Assembly: GCA_041602815.1 (NCBI GenBank)
Contig: JBFIFO010000053.1
Span: forward strand, 1 to 23,057
Length of the DNA stretch: 23,057 bases
Direction: 5' to 3'
Source: GCA-020356105 sp041602815
GTDB lineage: Bacteria; Pseudomonadota; Alphaproteobacteria; UBA8366; JADFVY01
Shown here: positions 8,890-17,730 of the stretch, piece after piece
How positions within the stretch are numbered: position 1 is the first letter of the stretch
Layout: every line of letters starts with the position of its first letter
The notes under the pieces: model-generated
The model's input: only the letters and a program-made list of their open reading frames with translations
What the model was told of the DNA's origin: nothing
Databases searched by the model: none
Program-made: the position numbers and the translations under genes

Positions 8890-9292
8890 GTGCGTTCTAG
8901 TGAGCCGGCCGGCAAGCCCCCCGCCGTCGGCTCCTGTCCGCAACCCGCGATCGAGGACACTTCAGTTTTCCCCCTCTGCAGCTGTCGATCCGTGATGCGC
9001 CGTCATCGCTTCCTCACCGTGCCTGTCGCCAGGATAGCAGGACGCTCGTTCGGTTCTCGTCTACGCGGTAACTGTAGTCCGCCAGCGCGAGCGCTTCCAG
9101 CCCATTGCATCGCCTTAAGGCAGCAGCCACGCCCAAGGCCGGCTGCGTTACAGTGTTCGATCGGCGTGAAGAAACAATTAAACGGTACCGCGCCAAGCCG
9201 CAGCGCTTCCGGGCTTGACGCGCCGGGCCGACGACCTTATGTTCCGCGCCGAACGTTGCAGGGGTCGCCCCGGCTCGGGGTGGCGGAGAGAC
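8890..9292. other. Intergenic region between kinase and rpmJ
   Basis: About 400 bp with no supported gene. It holds the kinase upstream region on the minus strand and the rpmJ promoter on the plus strand. A minus-strand open frame runs through it and over rpmJ (9014-9334) but lacks a suitable start and any family resemblance. No tRNA or other RNA gene is visible. Confidence 0.6.
9215..9243 (+). promoter_or_regulatory. rpmJ promoter
   Basis: TTGACG at 9215-9220, a 17-base spacer, then TATGTT at 9238-9243: a near-consensus housekeeping promoter. It would start transcription around 9250, giving a leader of about 43 bases before the rpmJ ATG. The only strong promoter match of this quality I saw in the window apart from the copper-type one. 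Confidence 0.65.
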
Positions 9293-9418
9293 ATGAAAGT
9301 CGTGAATTCGCTGAAGTCGATGAAGCAGCGGCACAAGGAATGCCGCATCGTGCGCCGCAAGGGCCGGCTGTACGTCATCAACAAGCGCAATCCGAGGTTC
9401 AAGGCCCGCCAGGGCTGA
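9293..9418 (+). CDS. rpmJ: 50S ribosomal protein L36
   Basis: 41 residues (MKVVNSLKSMKQRH..CRIVRRKGRLYVINKRNPRF, ending KARQG), the longer L36 form usual in alphaproteobacteria. It lacks the C-x2-C/C/H zinc ribbon of the short form; only one cysteine remains. It is a component of the large ribosomal subunit. GGAGA sits a few bases before the ATG. It has its own promoter and terminator and so is a single-gene unit, which fits this form of L36 being encoded outside the main ribosomal operons. Confidence 0.97.
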   Translation: MKVVNSLKSMKQRHKECRIVRRKGRLYVINKRNPRFKARQG

Positions 9419-9459
9419 CGACGGGCGCGGTCGCGCCTGCGGTCCCGTCGATCCTGATG

Positions 9460-9483
9460 AACCGCGCCAGACGGCGCGGTTTT
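9460..9483 (+). terminator. Rho-independent terminator after rpmJ
   Basis: AACCGCGCC (9460-9468), loop AGAC, then GGCGCGGTT (9473-9481), a perfect 9-bp stem continuing into TTTT (9480-9483). It sits 42 bp after the rpmJ stop and isolates it from glcD. Confidence 0.85.
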
Positions 9484-9566
9484 CACGTTTGTTGCGACAG
9501 ACGGTTTTCGTTTGGCCCGATTGCTGCTATCACCGGATTTCGCAACAGCAGGCGGAATTGTGACAG

Positions 9567-11057
9567 ATGAAAATGCCGGAGCCCGATGCGGGTGTGCTCG
9601 CGCGGCGCGCCGAAATCGCCCAGGCGCTGACGGCGATCGTCCCCGGCGACGGGGGCGTCATCGTCGACCCCGACGAATTGCGGCCCTACGAATCCGATGG
9701 CCTGACCGCCTATCGGCAGCCGCCGATGCTGGTGGTCTTGCCGGAGACCACGGAGCAGGTCCGCAGGGTGTTGCGGTATTGCCATGAAAACGGAGTCAAG
9801 GTGGTGCCGCGCGGCGCCGGCACGTCGCTGTCCGGCGGGGCGCTGCCCCTGGCCGACGGCGTCCTCCTCGGGATGGGCCGGTTCAACCGGATCCTTGAGA
9901 TCGACTACGACAACCGCTGTGTCGTCGCCCAGCCGGGCGTTACGAATCTCGGCATTACCAAGGCGGTCGAACACAAGGGTTTCTATTACGCACCGGATCC
10001 GTCCAGCCAGATCGCCTGCTCCATTGGCGGCAACATCGCGGAAAACGCGGGGGGCGTTCATTGCCTCAAATACGGGCTGACCACCAACAATGTGCTGGGC
10101 CTGGAGCTGGTGATGATCGACGGCGAGGTCATCCGCGTCGGCGGCAAGCATCTGGACGCTGAGGGCTATGACCTGCTCGGCGTCCTGACCGGCTCGGAGG
10201 GGCTGCTCGGGGTGGTCACCGAGGTCACCGTGCGTATCCTGCGCAGCCCGGAAACCGCGCGGGCGATGTTGGCCGGGTTCCAGACGAACGAACAGGCCGG
10301 AGACTGTGTCGGCCGGATCATCGGCGCCGGCATCATTCCCGGCGGCATGGAGATGATGGATGGTCTTGCCATCCGGGCGGCGGAGGAGTTCGCGCATGCC
10401 GGTTACCCGCTCGACGTCGAGGCGCTCCTCATCATCGAACTCGACGGCCCGGAGCGGGAAGTGGACGACCTGATCGGGCGCGTCACCGGTATCGCCACGG
10501 AAACCGGAGCGTCGACGATCCGAATCTCCGAGAGCAATGCCGAGCGGGAGGCGTTCTGGGCCGGCCGCAAGGCCGCGTTTCCCGCGGTCGGCCGGATTTC
10601 CCCAGACTATTACTGTATGGATGGCACGATCCCGCGGCACCGGCTGCCGGAAGTTCTGCGCCGGGTCACCGAGCTCTCCCGGCAGTATGGCCTCCGCGTG
10701 GCCAACGTCTTCCATGCGGGCGACGGCAACCTTCATCCCTTGATCCTTTACGATGCCAATATCCCCGGCGAGCTCGACAAGGCGGAGGCGTTCGGCGCCG
10801 ACATCCTGAAGTTGTGCGTCGAGGTCGGCGGCGTGTTGACGGGCGAACACGGGGTCGGTGTCGAGAAGCGCGACCTGATGACGGAAATGTTCTCCGAGGA
10901 CGACCTCAACCAGCAGCAACGGCTGAAATGTGCGTTCGATCCGGGGTCCCTCCTCAACCCGGGCAAGATGTTCCCGGAGCTGCATCGCTGCGCGGAACTC
11001 GGCCGTGTCCACGTCCACCGCGGCAAGCTGCCGTTCCCAGATATTTCGCGTTTCTGA
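9567..11057 (+). CDS. glcD: Glycolate oxidase subunit GlcD (FAD-binding)
   Basis: 496 residues, normal for GlcD. It is the flavin subunit that oxidises glycolate to glyoxylate in the membrane-associated GlcDEF complex. The FAD-binding loop PRGAGTSLSGGALPLADG is at about 81-98, SIGGNIAENAGGVHCLKYG at about 152-170, the catalytic-side motif VFHAGDGNLHPLI at about 381-393, and TGEHGVGVEKR at about 425-435, all in the family order. The ATG at 9567 is used; an ATG two codons later is equally possible. The upstream 80 bp after the rpmJ terminator should contain the operon promoter, which I could not identify. It is followed by glcE after only 7 bp. Close relatives (D-lactate dehydrogenases) share the fold, but the glcE-glcF context settles the call. 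Confidence 0.95.
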   Translation: MKMPEPDAGVLARRAEIAQALTAIVPGDGGVIVDPDELRPYESDGLTAYRQPPMLVVLPETTEQVRRVLRYCHENGVKVVPRGAGTSLSGGALPLADGVLLGMGRFNRILEIDYDNRCVVAQPGVTNLGITKAVEHKGFYYAPDPSSQIACSIGGNIAENAGGVHCLKYGLTTNNVLGLELVMIDGEVIRVGGKHLDAEGYDLLGVLTGSEGLLGVVTEVTVRILRSPETARAMLAGFQTNEQAGDCVGRIIGAGIIPGGMEMMDGLAIRAAEEFAHAGYPLDVEALLIIELDGPEREVDDLIGRVTGIATETGASTIRISESNAEREAFWAGRKAAFPAVGRISPDYYCMDGTIPRHRLPEVLRRVTELSRQYGLRVANVFHAGDGNLHPLILYDANIPGELDKAEAFGADILKLCVEVGGVLTGEHGVGVEKRDLMTEMFSEDDLNQQQRLKCAFDPGSLLNPGKMFPELHRCAELGRVHVHRGKLPFPDISRF

Positions 11058-11064
11058 CCGGACG

Positions 11065-12336
11065 ATGGTTGTGAGCGAGACAATCCGCCCCGAATCTGCC
11101 GACCAACTGCGCGACCTGCTCGCCTGGGCGGCGTCCGAGTCCAAACCACTGGAGATTGTCGGGTCGGGCAGCAAGCGCGCCCTCGGTCGCCCGGTCGCAG
11201 CGGATTACGTGGTGGAACTCGGTGCGCTGTCGGGGATCTCGCTGTACGAGCCGGACGAACTCGTCCTGTCCGCCGGCCCCGCAACCCCGCTTGCCGAGAT
11301 CGAAACCGCGCTCGCCGAGAAGAACCAGCGGCTCGATTTCGAACCGCCCGATTACGGCCCGCTACTGTCGGCGCCGGGCGGCGTACGGGCCGGCGGCGCC
11401 GACCGGACGAACGCGCCGCCGACCGGTACGCTGGGCGGCGCGCTGATGTGCAACCTGTCCGGGCCCCGCCGCGTCAAGAGCGGTGCCGCGCGGGATCATT
11501 TCCTCGGTTTTACCGCGGTGTCGGGGCATGGCACGGTCTTCAAGTCCGGCGGCCGGGTGGTCAAGAACGTCACCGGATACGATCTCAGCAAACTGATGGC
11601 CGGATCCTGGGGAACGTTGGCGGTAACCACCGACGTGACCATCAAGGTTCTCCCTGCGGCCGAAAAGGCGCGCACGGTGCTGGTGTTCGGAGGCGATGCG
11701 GCAATCGGCGGGCGTGCGATGACGCTGGCGCTGAACAGCCCATACGATGTGTCTGCAGCAGCCTGGCTTCCGGAGTCACTGGCCGCGCAGTCGGCTATCG
11801 ACATGGTTTCGGCGGGCAAGGCATCCGTTGCCGCCATCCGGGTCGAGGGGTTCGGGCCGTCGGTCGAATACCGTTGCCGAATCCTGCGGGAGCAGCTCGG
11901 GGCGCTGGGCCCGACGGAGGAGCTGCACAGCACCAATTCCGTCGAGTTCTGGAAGGAAATCCGCGATGTCATGCCGTTTGCCCGCCCTGGCGACGAGCGA
12001 CTGGTCTGGCGGCTTTCGGTGCCGCCGGCGGCGGGCCCCGGCATCGTTGCCGCGCTGGCCGAGGAGGACGGAACGGATGGCTTCCTCGACTGGGGCGGCG
12101 GTCTCGTCTGGCTTGCCGTTCCGCCCGGCGCGGAGGCGCGGGAGCCGGCCGTGCGGGAGGCGGTTGCGCGCAGCGGCGGCCACGCGACGCTGTTCCGTGC
12201 GCCGGCGGAGTTGCGCGGCACCGTGTTGGTCTTCCAGCCGCAGGAAACAGCAAAGGCGGCCCTGACGAAACGCATCAAGGCAGCGTTCGACCCGGCCGGC
12301 ATCCTCAACCCCGGCCGCATGTATCCGGAATCCTAG
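11065..12336 (+). CDS. glcE: Glycolate oxidase subunit GlcE (FAD-binding)
   Basis: 423 residues. It is the second, FAD-fold subunit of glycolate oxidase. It shows a shortened FAD-binding half with VGSGSKRALGRP (about 31-42), GTLGGALMCNLSGPRRVKSG (about 124-143), the GRVVKNVTGYDLSKLMAGSW segment typical of GlcE (about 167-186), and a C-terminal FDPAGILNPGRMYPES. The start at 11065 follows the glcD stop by 7 bp without a strong ribosome site, so it is probably translationally coupled; a GTG two codons in is a possible alternative. glcF begins 18 bp after its stop. Confidence 0.93.
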   Translation: MVVSETIRPESADQLRDLLAWAASESKPLEIVGSGSKRALGRPVAADYVVELGALSGISLYEPDELVLSAGPATPLAEIETALAEKNQRLDFEPPDYGPLLSAPGGVRAGGADRTNAPPTGTLGGALMCNLSGPRRVKSGAARDHFLGFTAVSGHGTVFKSGGRVVKNVTGYDLSKLMAGSWGTLAVTTDVTIKVLPAAEKARTVLVFGGDAAIGGRAMTLALNSPYDVSAAAWLPESLAAQSAIDMVSAGKASVAAIRVEGFGPSVEYRCRILREQLGALGPTEELHSTNSVEFWKEIRDVMPFARPGDERLVWRLSVPPAAGPGIVAALAEEDGTDGFLDWGGGLVWLAVPPGAEAREPAVREAVARSGGHATLFRAPAELRGTVLVFQPQETAKAALTKRIKAAFDPAGILNPGRMYPES

Positions 12337-12354
12337 GAGACGGAGGCGCCGGCC

Positions 12355-13695
12355 ATGCAGACCCGTTTTTCGCCCGAGCAGCTTGCCGATCCGGACATCA
12401 AATCGGTCAACGACATCCTGCGCGCCTGCGTCCACTGCGGGTTCTGCACGGCGACTTGTCCGACATACGTCCTGCTCGGCGACGAGCTGGACAGCCCGCG
12501 GGGCCGGATCTACCAAATCAAGGACATGCTCGAGGAGAATCGCCCGGCACCGGCCAGTGTCGTCAAGCATGTCGACCGATGCCTGTCGTGCCTGTCCTGC
12601 ATGACGACCTGCCCCTCGGGCGTCCATTACATGCATCTGGTCGATATTGGCCGGGCGCATATCGAGAAGACCTATCGGCGGCCGCTGGCCGAGCGCTGGC
12701 TGCGACGCCTCCTGGCCCTGGTGTTGCCGCACCCCCTCTTGTTCCGCATCTCGCTTGCCGGGGCGTATTTCGTGCGGCCGTTCCGGCGGCTGCTGCCGCG
12801 TCGCTTCGCGGCGATGCTGGCGCTGGCGCCGCAACGCCTGCTGCCGCCGTCGCCGATCGGCCGCCCGCAGGTGGTGCCGGTACCCGGCGCGCGGCGCGGC
12901 CGCGTTGCCCTGATGACAGGTTGTGCCCAGCAGGTGCTGAGCCCGGCGATCAACGAAGCGACCGTGCGGCTCCTGACCCGCCACCGCATCGAGGTCGTCA
13001 TCCCGCGCGGCCAGGGTTGCTGCGGGGCGCTGGTCCACCACATGGGTCGGACGGAAGAGGCGCATGCCCAGGCCGCGCGCAATATCGCGGCCTGGACACG
13101 TGAGATCGAGCGCGGCGGGCTCGACGCGATCATCATCAATACCAGCGGCTGCGGGACCACCGTCAAGGACTACGGCTTCATGTTCCGCAACGACAAGGAG
13201 CTGGCCACGGACGCCGAAAAGGTCGCGCGGCTGACCCGCGACATCACCGAGTACATCGCCGAGATTGGCCTGGGCGAGACGCGACGTCCCGGCGCGTTCC
13301 CCGTCGCCTACCATTCCCCGTGCTCGATGCAGCACGGCCAGCGGATCACGGCCGTGCCCAGGGATCTCCTGCGGCAGGCCGGATTCGAGATCCGCGAGAT
13401 CGCCGAGGGCCACCTGTGCTGCGGATCCGCGGGGACATACAACATCATGCAGCCCGAACTCGCGACCCGCCTGCGGGACCGCAAGATCGCCAACATCGAC
13501 GCGACCGGCGCGCCGGTGGTCGCCACCGGCAATATTGGCTGCATGTCGCAGCTCGCCACCGGGACCGAGAAGCCGGTGGTGCATACCGTCGAACTCCTCG
13601 ACTGGGCGACCGGGGGTCCGCTGCCCACCGCCCTGCAGGGGCGCGATCTCGGCCCCGTCGCCGCGCTCAGCGCCACGACGATCGCCGCCGAGTAG
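12355..13695 (+). CDS. glcF: Glycolate oxidase iron-sulfur subunit GlcF
   Basis: 446 residues. It carries electrons from the flavin subunits to the membrane quinone pool. Two 4Fe-4S motifs are complete: Cys25-x2-Cys28-x2-Cys31-x3-Cys35-Pro and Cys76-x2-Cys79-x2-Cys82-x3-Cys86-Pro. Two CCG-type domains follow, with GQGCCGALVHHMG and HLCCGSAGTYN. The ATG at 12355 has GGAGG about 8 bases upstream. It is last in the glcDEF operon and converges with the methyltransferase gene 56 bp away. No glcC regulator, glcA/lctP permease or malate synthase is adjacent, so control and uptake must be encoded elsewhere. Confidence 0.95.
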   Translation: MQTRFSPEQLADPDIKSVNDILRACVHCGFCTATCPTYVLLGDELDSPRGRIYQIKDMLEENRPAPASVVKHVDRCLSCLSCMTTCPSGVHYMHLVDIGRAHIEKTYRRPLAERWLRRLLALVLPHPLLFRISLAGAYFVRPFRRLLPRRFAAMLALAPQRLLPPSPIGRPQVVPVPGARRGRVALMTGCAQQVLSPAINEATVRLLTRHRIEVVIPRGQGCCGALVHHMGRTEEAHAQAARNIAAWTREIERGGLDAIIINTSGCGTTVKDYGFMFRNDKELATDAEKVARLTRDITEYIAEIGLGETRRPGAFPVAYHSPCSMQHGQRITAVPRDLLRQAGFEIREIAEGHLCCGSAGTYNIMQPELATRLRDRKIANIDATGAPVVATGNIGCMSQLATGTEKPVVHTVELLDWATGGPLPTALQGRDLGPVAALSATTIAAE

Positions 13696-13751
13696 GGCGG
13701 ATTCCTTAGGGGTGCCCCGCTGCAGCCACGAGATCGCGATTGGCTCCGATC

Positions 13752-14817
13752 TTAAGATCGTTTCTGGGTCGTCAGAACCGTGAAGCCTTCGCCGACGATC
13801 GAGCGCCCGATCTCCCCATTGAAGCCCGCGCCGCGCAGAACAGATTCTTGCTCTTCACGTGTCGGCACGACATTGCCCCAGGTAAGTTCCTCGAACCCGG
13901 TCTGTACAGGGAACAGAAACTCTGCCTCTCGTGATTCTGCGAGCGTCGAGGGATAGGTCTCGTCGATGATCATGAGCCATCCATCGGCGACAAGCGCCCC
14001 GTGGCAGGCGGTAACCACATCTTGCCTGAACGCGGGTGCAATCTCGTGGAGAACCTCGATCATGACCGCCGCGTCGACCGATCTTTCCGCCACGGCGGCG
14101 GTGATGTCGCCTTCAATCAGGTGAACGCGATCGGATATGCCGGCGGCCTCAATCGCGGCACAAGCCGCTTTCATGCCGGTAGGGTCGATGTCCACGCCCA
14201 CGCATCGAGCTTGCGGAAAGGCTTCGGACAACTGAACGAGGTGACGGCCGGTTCCACAGCCGACCTCAAGGATCGTCCCTCCTGCAACGAGACGCTCTTT
14301 GAGGCCAGGCAATTCCGGCAGGAGCTTCCTCGCGCTCAGCACCTGGAGGCCCGCCGTGCTTTCCGCAACCACTTCGGCGAAGGCTTTGCTCCGGCCCTGA
14401 AATGGTACGGTCTTCCCCGTTCGGAATGCTTCGAGACAGTAACGATGGTCCTCGGTCGCAAACTCGGTGCCCAAGCGAACGTAGCCGCCGAGATAGCGCG
14501 GGTGGGTTGACTTGCCCAATATCTGGTCGATGTAGGGGGGCCAGATGAAACCCACGGTCGTCCTCGCCGTCGAGCAACCCAAAGGAGTAGGCAGTCTTGC
14601 ACCAGGTCTCGACGTAGGGAGTGTGCAGGCCCAGGCTCTCTGCGATCTGGTGCGCCTTCACACCGGGAGTTGCGGCGATCGTTTTGAACATCCCCAGGCG
14701 AACACCGAGGTCAATCAGATGCATGGCGTTAAAGCCACGCCGCCACTCGAATATCTTCGCAACTTGGGCCTCCGCAGTCGGCCCATCCGGTTCGCCCTTC
14801 TTGTCATTATGTGACAT
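13752..14817 (-). pseudogene. SAM-dependent methyltransferase, frameshifted at a C6 run
   Basis: Reads as one methyltransferase in two frames. The first part starts at the ATG at 14817 (GGAGG 6 bases upstream) and encodes a winged-helix-like dimerisation domain (AKIFEWRRGFNAMHLIDLGV .. HQIAESLGLHTPYVETW .. YSFGLLDGEDDRGFHLAP). At 14535-14540 the coding strand has six C. Removing one C joins GFHLAP directly to YIDQILGKSTHPRYLGGY in the next frame, which continues through the SAM motif ILEVGCGTGRHLVQL, the acidic VGVDID, and MIEVLHEIAP to the stop at 13752. The repaired product would be about 354 residues, a normal length. The fold is that of class I methyltransferases with an N-terminal dimerisation domain; substrate unknown. 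It follows tryptophanase by 115 bp on the same strand. As written, only about 90 residues plus an out-of-frame tail would be made. G+C looks lower than in the neighbours. A sequencing error is a real alternative to mutation. Confidence 0.8.
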
Positions 14818-14932
14818 CCGTATCCTCCCTCTCTGAACTTCGCTGTTATCGTCTTTCTGTCTCCGCGAGGTCAGCAAAGCTAAAAGGTAGCCCAAAACGC
14901 GCTGCCAAATTGGCTTCGGCGACTGTCTCCAC

Positions 14933-16303
14933 TCAGTCGAGCCAGGCGAATTTTGCTGTGAAGTGGCGCAATGCGAGGGCTTCCCAAGTGATTTTCATAC
15001 CGCGCAGTTTATCGCGGACCTCGAAGACCTCGAGGATCGCTTCGACGACGTAATCCATGTGGCTCTGGGTATAAACGCGCCGCGGGATTGCGAGGCGCAC
15101 CAGATCGAGCGCCGTTTCTGTCTCGGATCCGTCGGGTTGCCGGCCGAACATCACCTGGCCGATTTCGCAGCCGCGGATGCCGCCATGCAGATAGAGCGCC
15201 ACCGACAGCGATTGCCCCGGATAGTGCAGCGGCGGGATATGCGGCAGCGCCGCCCGCGCATCCAGATAGACGGCATGTCCGCCGGCCGGCCGTACGATCG
15301 GCACACCCGCATCGATAAGGTGTTGCGCGACATACTGGGTCGAGACGATGCGGTATTTCAGATAATCCTCCTGCACGACCTCGGCGAGACCGACCGCAAT
15401 GGCCTCGAGGTCGCGTCCGGCCAGGCCGCCATATGTCGGGAAACCCTCCGTTACGATCAGCCGGTTGCGGCAGTTCACGGCCCACTCCTCGTTGTTCATG
15501 GCGAGCCAGCCGCCGGTGTTGACCAGACCGTCCTTCTTGGCGCTCATGGTGCAACCGTCGGCATGCGCGAACATTTCACGGACGATGTCCTCGACCGGCA
15601 TGTCGCCGTAGCCCGGCTCGCGAAGCTTTATGAACCAAGCGTTTTCGGCAAATCGGCAGGCATCGATGAAAAGCGGAATACCGTGCCGCCGGCAGACTTC
15701 GCGCGTCGCTCGGATGTTTTCCATAGAAACCGGTTGCCCGCCGCCCGAATTGTTGGTGACCGTGAGCATGCACAGCGGGATCGCATCGGCGCCCCTTTCC
15801 GCTATAAGTGCCTCCAGGCGCGGGACATCCATGTTGCCCTTGAACGGAAAGTCGAGTGCCGGCTGCAGCGCCTCGGGGACCACAAGATCGACCGCCTCCG
15901 CCCCTTGTGCTTCGATGTTTGCGCGCGTTGTGTCGAAATGACTGTTGTTGGGAACGCACTGGCCCGGTTTCAGCACGACGGAAAACAGGATGTTTTCCGC
16001 CGCCCGACCCTGGTGCGTCGGGATAATGTAGTCGAACGGCATCAGGTTGCGCACCGCAGCCTCGAACCGCGCGTAGGAGGGGCTGCCGGCATAGGATTCG
16101 TCCCCCAGCATCATCGCCGCCCACTGGCGCGAGCTCATCGCCGAGGTGCCCGAATCGGTCAGCAGGTCAATAAGCACCTGGTCGGCGGCCAGCCGGAACG
16201 GATTCAAGTGGGCTTCCTCGATGAAGCCTCGGCGTTCCTCGCGGGTCGTCATCCGGATCGGTTCGACAGATTTGACGCGGTGCGGCTCGATGATTGTTTT
16301 CAT
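14933..16303 (-). CDS. tnaA: Tryptophanase (tryptophan indole-lyase)
   Basis: 456 residues, a PLP-dependent beta-eliminating lyase expected to split L-tryptophan into indole, pyruvate and ammonia. The PLP lysine is Lys257 in MSAKKDGLV, with FIDACRFAENAWFIK and EGFPTYGGLAGRD around the site. The residues that separate tryptophanase from tyrosine phenol-lyase favour tryptophanase: Asp124 (Thr124 in the phenol-lyase), Ile381 (Arg381 there) and His447 in LRHFTAK (Phe448 there). The ATG at 16303 has a strong AGGAGG 5 bases upstream; longer in-frame starts add unlikely sequence. No tnaC-like leader peptide with a tryptophan codon and no tnaB permease are adjacent. A methyltransferase follows on the same strand. 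A related beta-lyase with another substrate is possible, but the three positions agree. Confidence 0.9.
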   Translation of the reverse strand: MKTIIEPHRVKSVEPIRMTTREERRGFIEEAHLNPFRLAADQVLIDLLTDSGTSAMSSRQWAAMMLGDESYAGSPSYARFEAAVRNLMPFDYIIPTHQGRAAENILFSVVLKPGQCVPNNSHFDTTRANIEAQGAEAVDLVVPEALQPALDFPFKGNMDVPRLEALIAERGADAIPLCMLTVTNNSGGGQPVSMENIRATREVCRRHGIPLFIDACRFAENAWFIKLREPGYGDMPVEDIVREMFAHADGCTMSAKKDGLVNTGGWLAMNNEEWAVNCRNRLIVTEGFPTYGGLAGRDLEAIAVGLAEVVQEDYLKYRIVSTQYVAQHLIDAGVPIVRPAGGHAVYLDARAALPHIPPLHYPGQSLSVALYLHGGIRGCEIGQVMFGRQPDGSETETALDLVRLAIPRRVYTQSHMDYVVEAILEVFEVRDKLRGMKITWEALALRHFTAKFAWLD

Positions 16304-16314
16304 GACGACCTCCT

Positions 16315-16353
16315 GGCACCTGGTGACGGGAGATAAATGCACCCGTGGGTGCC
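16315..16353 (-). promoter_or_regulatory. Alternative hairpins in the tryptophanase leader
   Basis: On the tryptophanase mRNA strand, GGCACCC (16353-16347) can pair with GGGTGC (16344-16339) to give a tight 6-bp hairpin with a 2-base loop. Alternatively its GGCACC can pair with GGTGCC (16320-16315), which directly abuts the AGGAGG ribosome site (16314-16309). The two pairings exclude each other, as in attenuator or translation switches. The 14-bp palindrome GCACCCGTGGGTGC (16339-16352) could instead be a DNA operator. Function is inferred from pairing only. Confidence 0.35.
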
Positions 16354-16475
16354 GTGCTTCAACTTTATGAGACCATTCCTCGCCGTCATTAGATATGCAT
16401 CCTATCTCAAGCCTGGCCCGATGACACCGGCGCAGTCCGGCGATACACATCCGATCAAAGAGGACAACGCGAATC

Positions 16476-17700
<1,225 letters not shown>

Positions 17701-17702
<2 letters not shown>

Positions 17703-17717
17703 GGCGCATGGCGCCTC
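17701..17717. terminator. Hairpin between convergent genes
   Basis: GAGGCGC-ATG-GCGCCTC, a perfect 7-bp stem starting on the stop codon of the OsmC fusion and filling most of the 28-bp gap to the convergent DUF2817 gene. There is no T tract on either side, so it may be a weak or bidirectional transcription stop or only an mRNA 3' end stabiliser. Confidence 0.4.
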
Positions 17718-17730
17718 GCGCGCCCCTGCA

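Noticed and set aside
9014..9334. Minus-strand open frame overlapping rpmJ
   Set aside because: Part of it (DYSYRVDENRTSVLLSW) looks protein-like, but its only Met lies inside rpmJ antisense, there is no ribosome site and no family match.
9483..11174. Long minus-strand open frame
   Set aside because: Antisense to glcD, which has complete family motifs.
11776..13584. Long minus-strand open frame
   Set aside because: Antisense to glcE and glcF; no motifs.
13747..13760. Perfect 14-bp palindrome CGATCTTAAGATCG followed by TTT
   Set aside because: It has no loop and carries the methyltransferase stop codon; too short to separate from chance or to call a terminator.
14963..16336. Long plus-strand open frame
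   Set aside because: Antisense to tryptophanase; His/Arg-rich shadow.
16304..16475. TnaC-like leader peptide before tryptophanase
   Set aside because: Short minus-strand frames exist (one of 29 codons overlaps the tnaA start), but none contains a Trp codon and their ribosome sites are poor.
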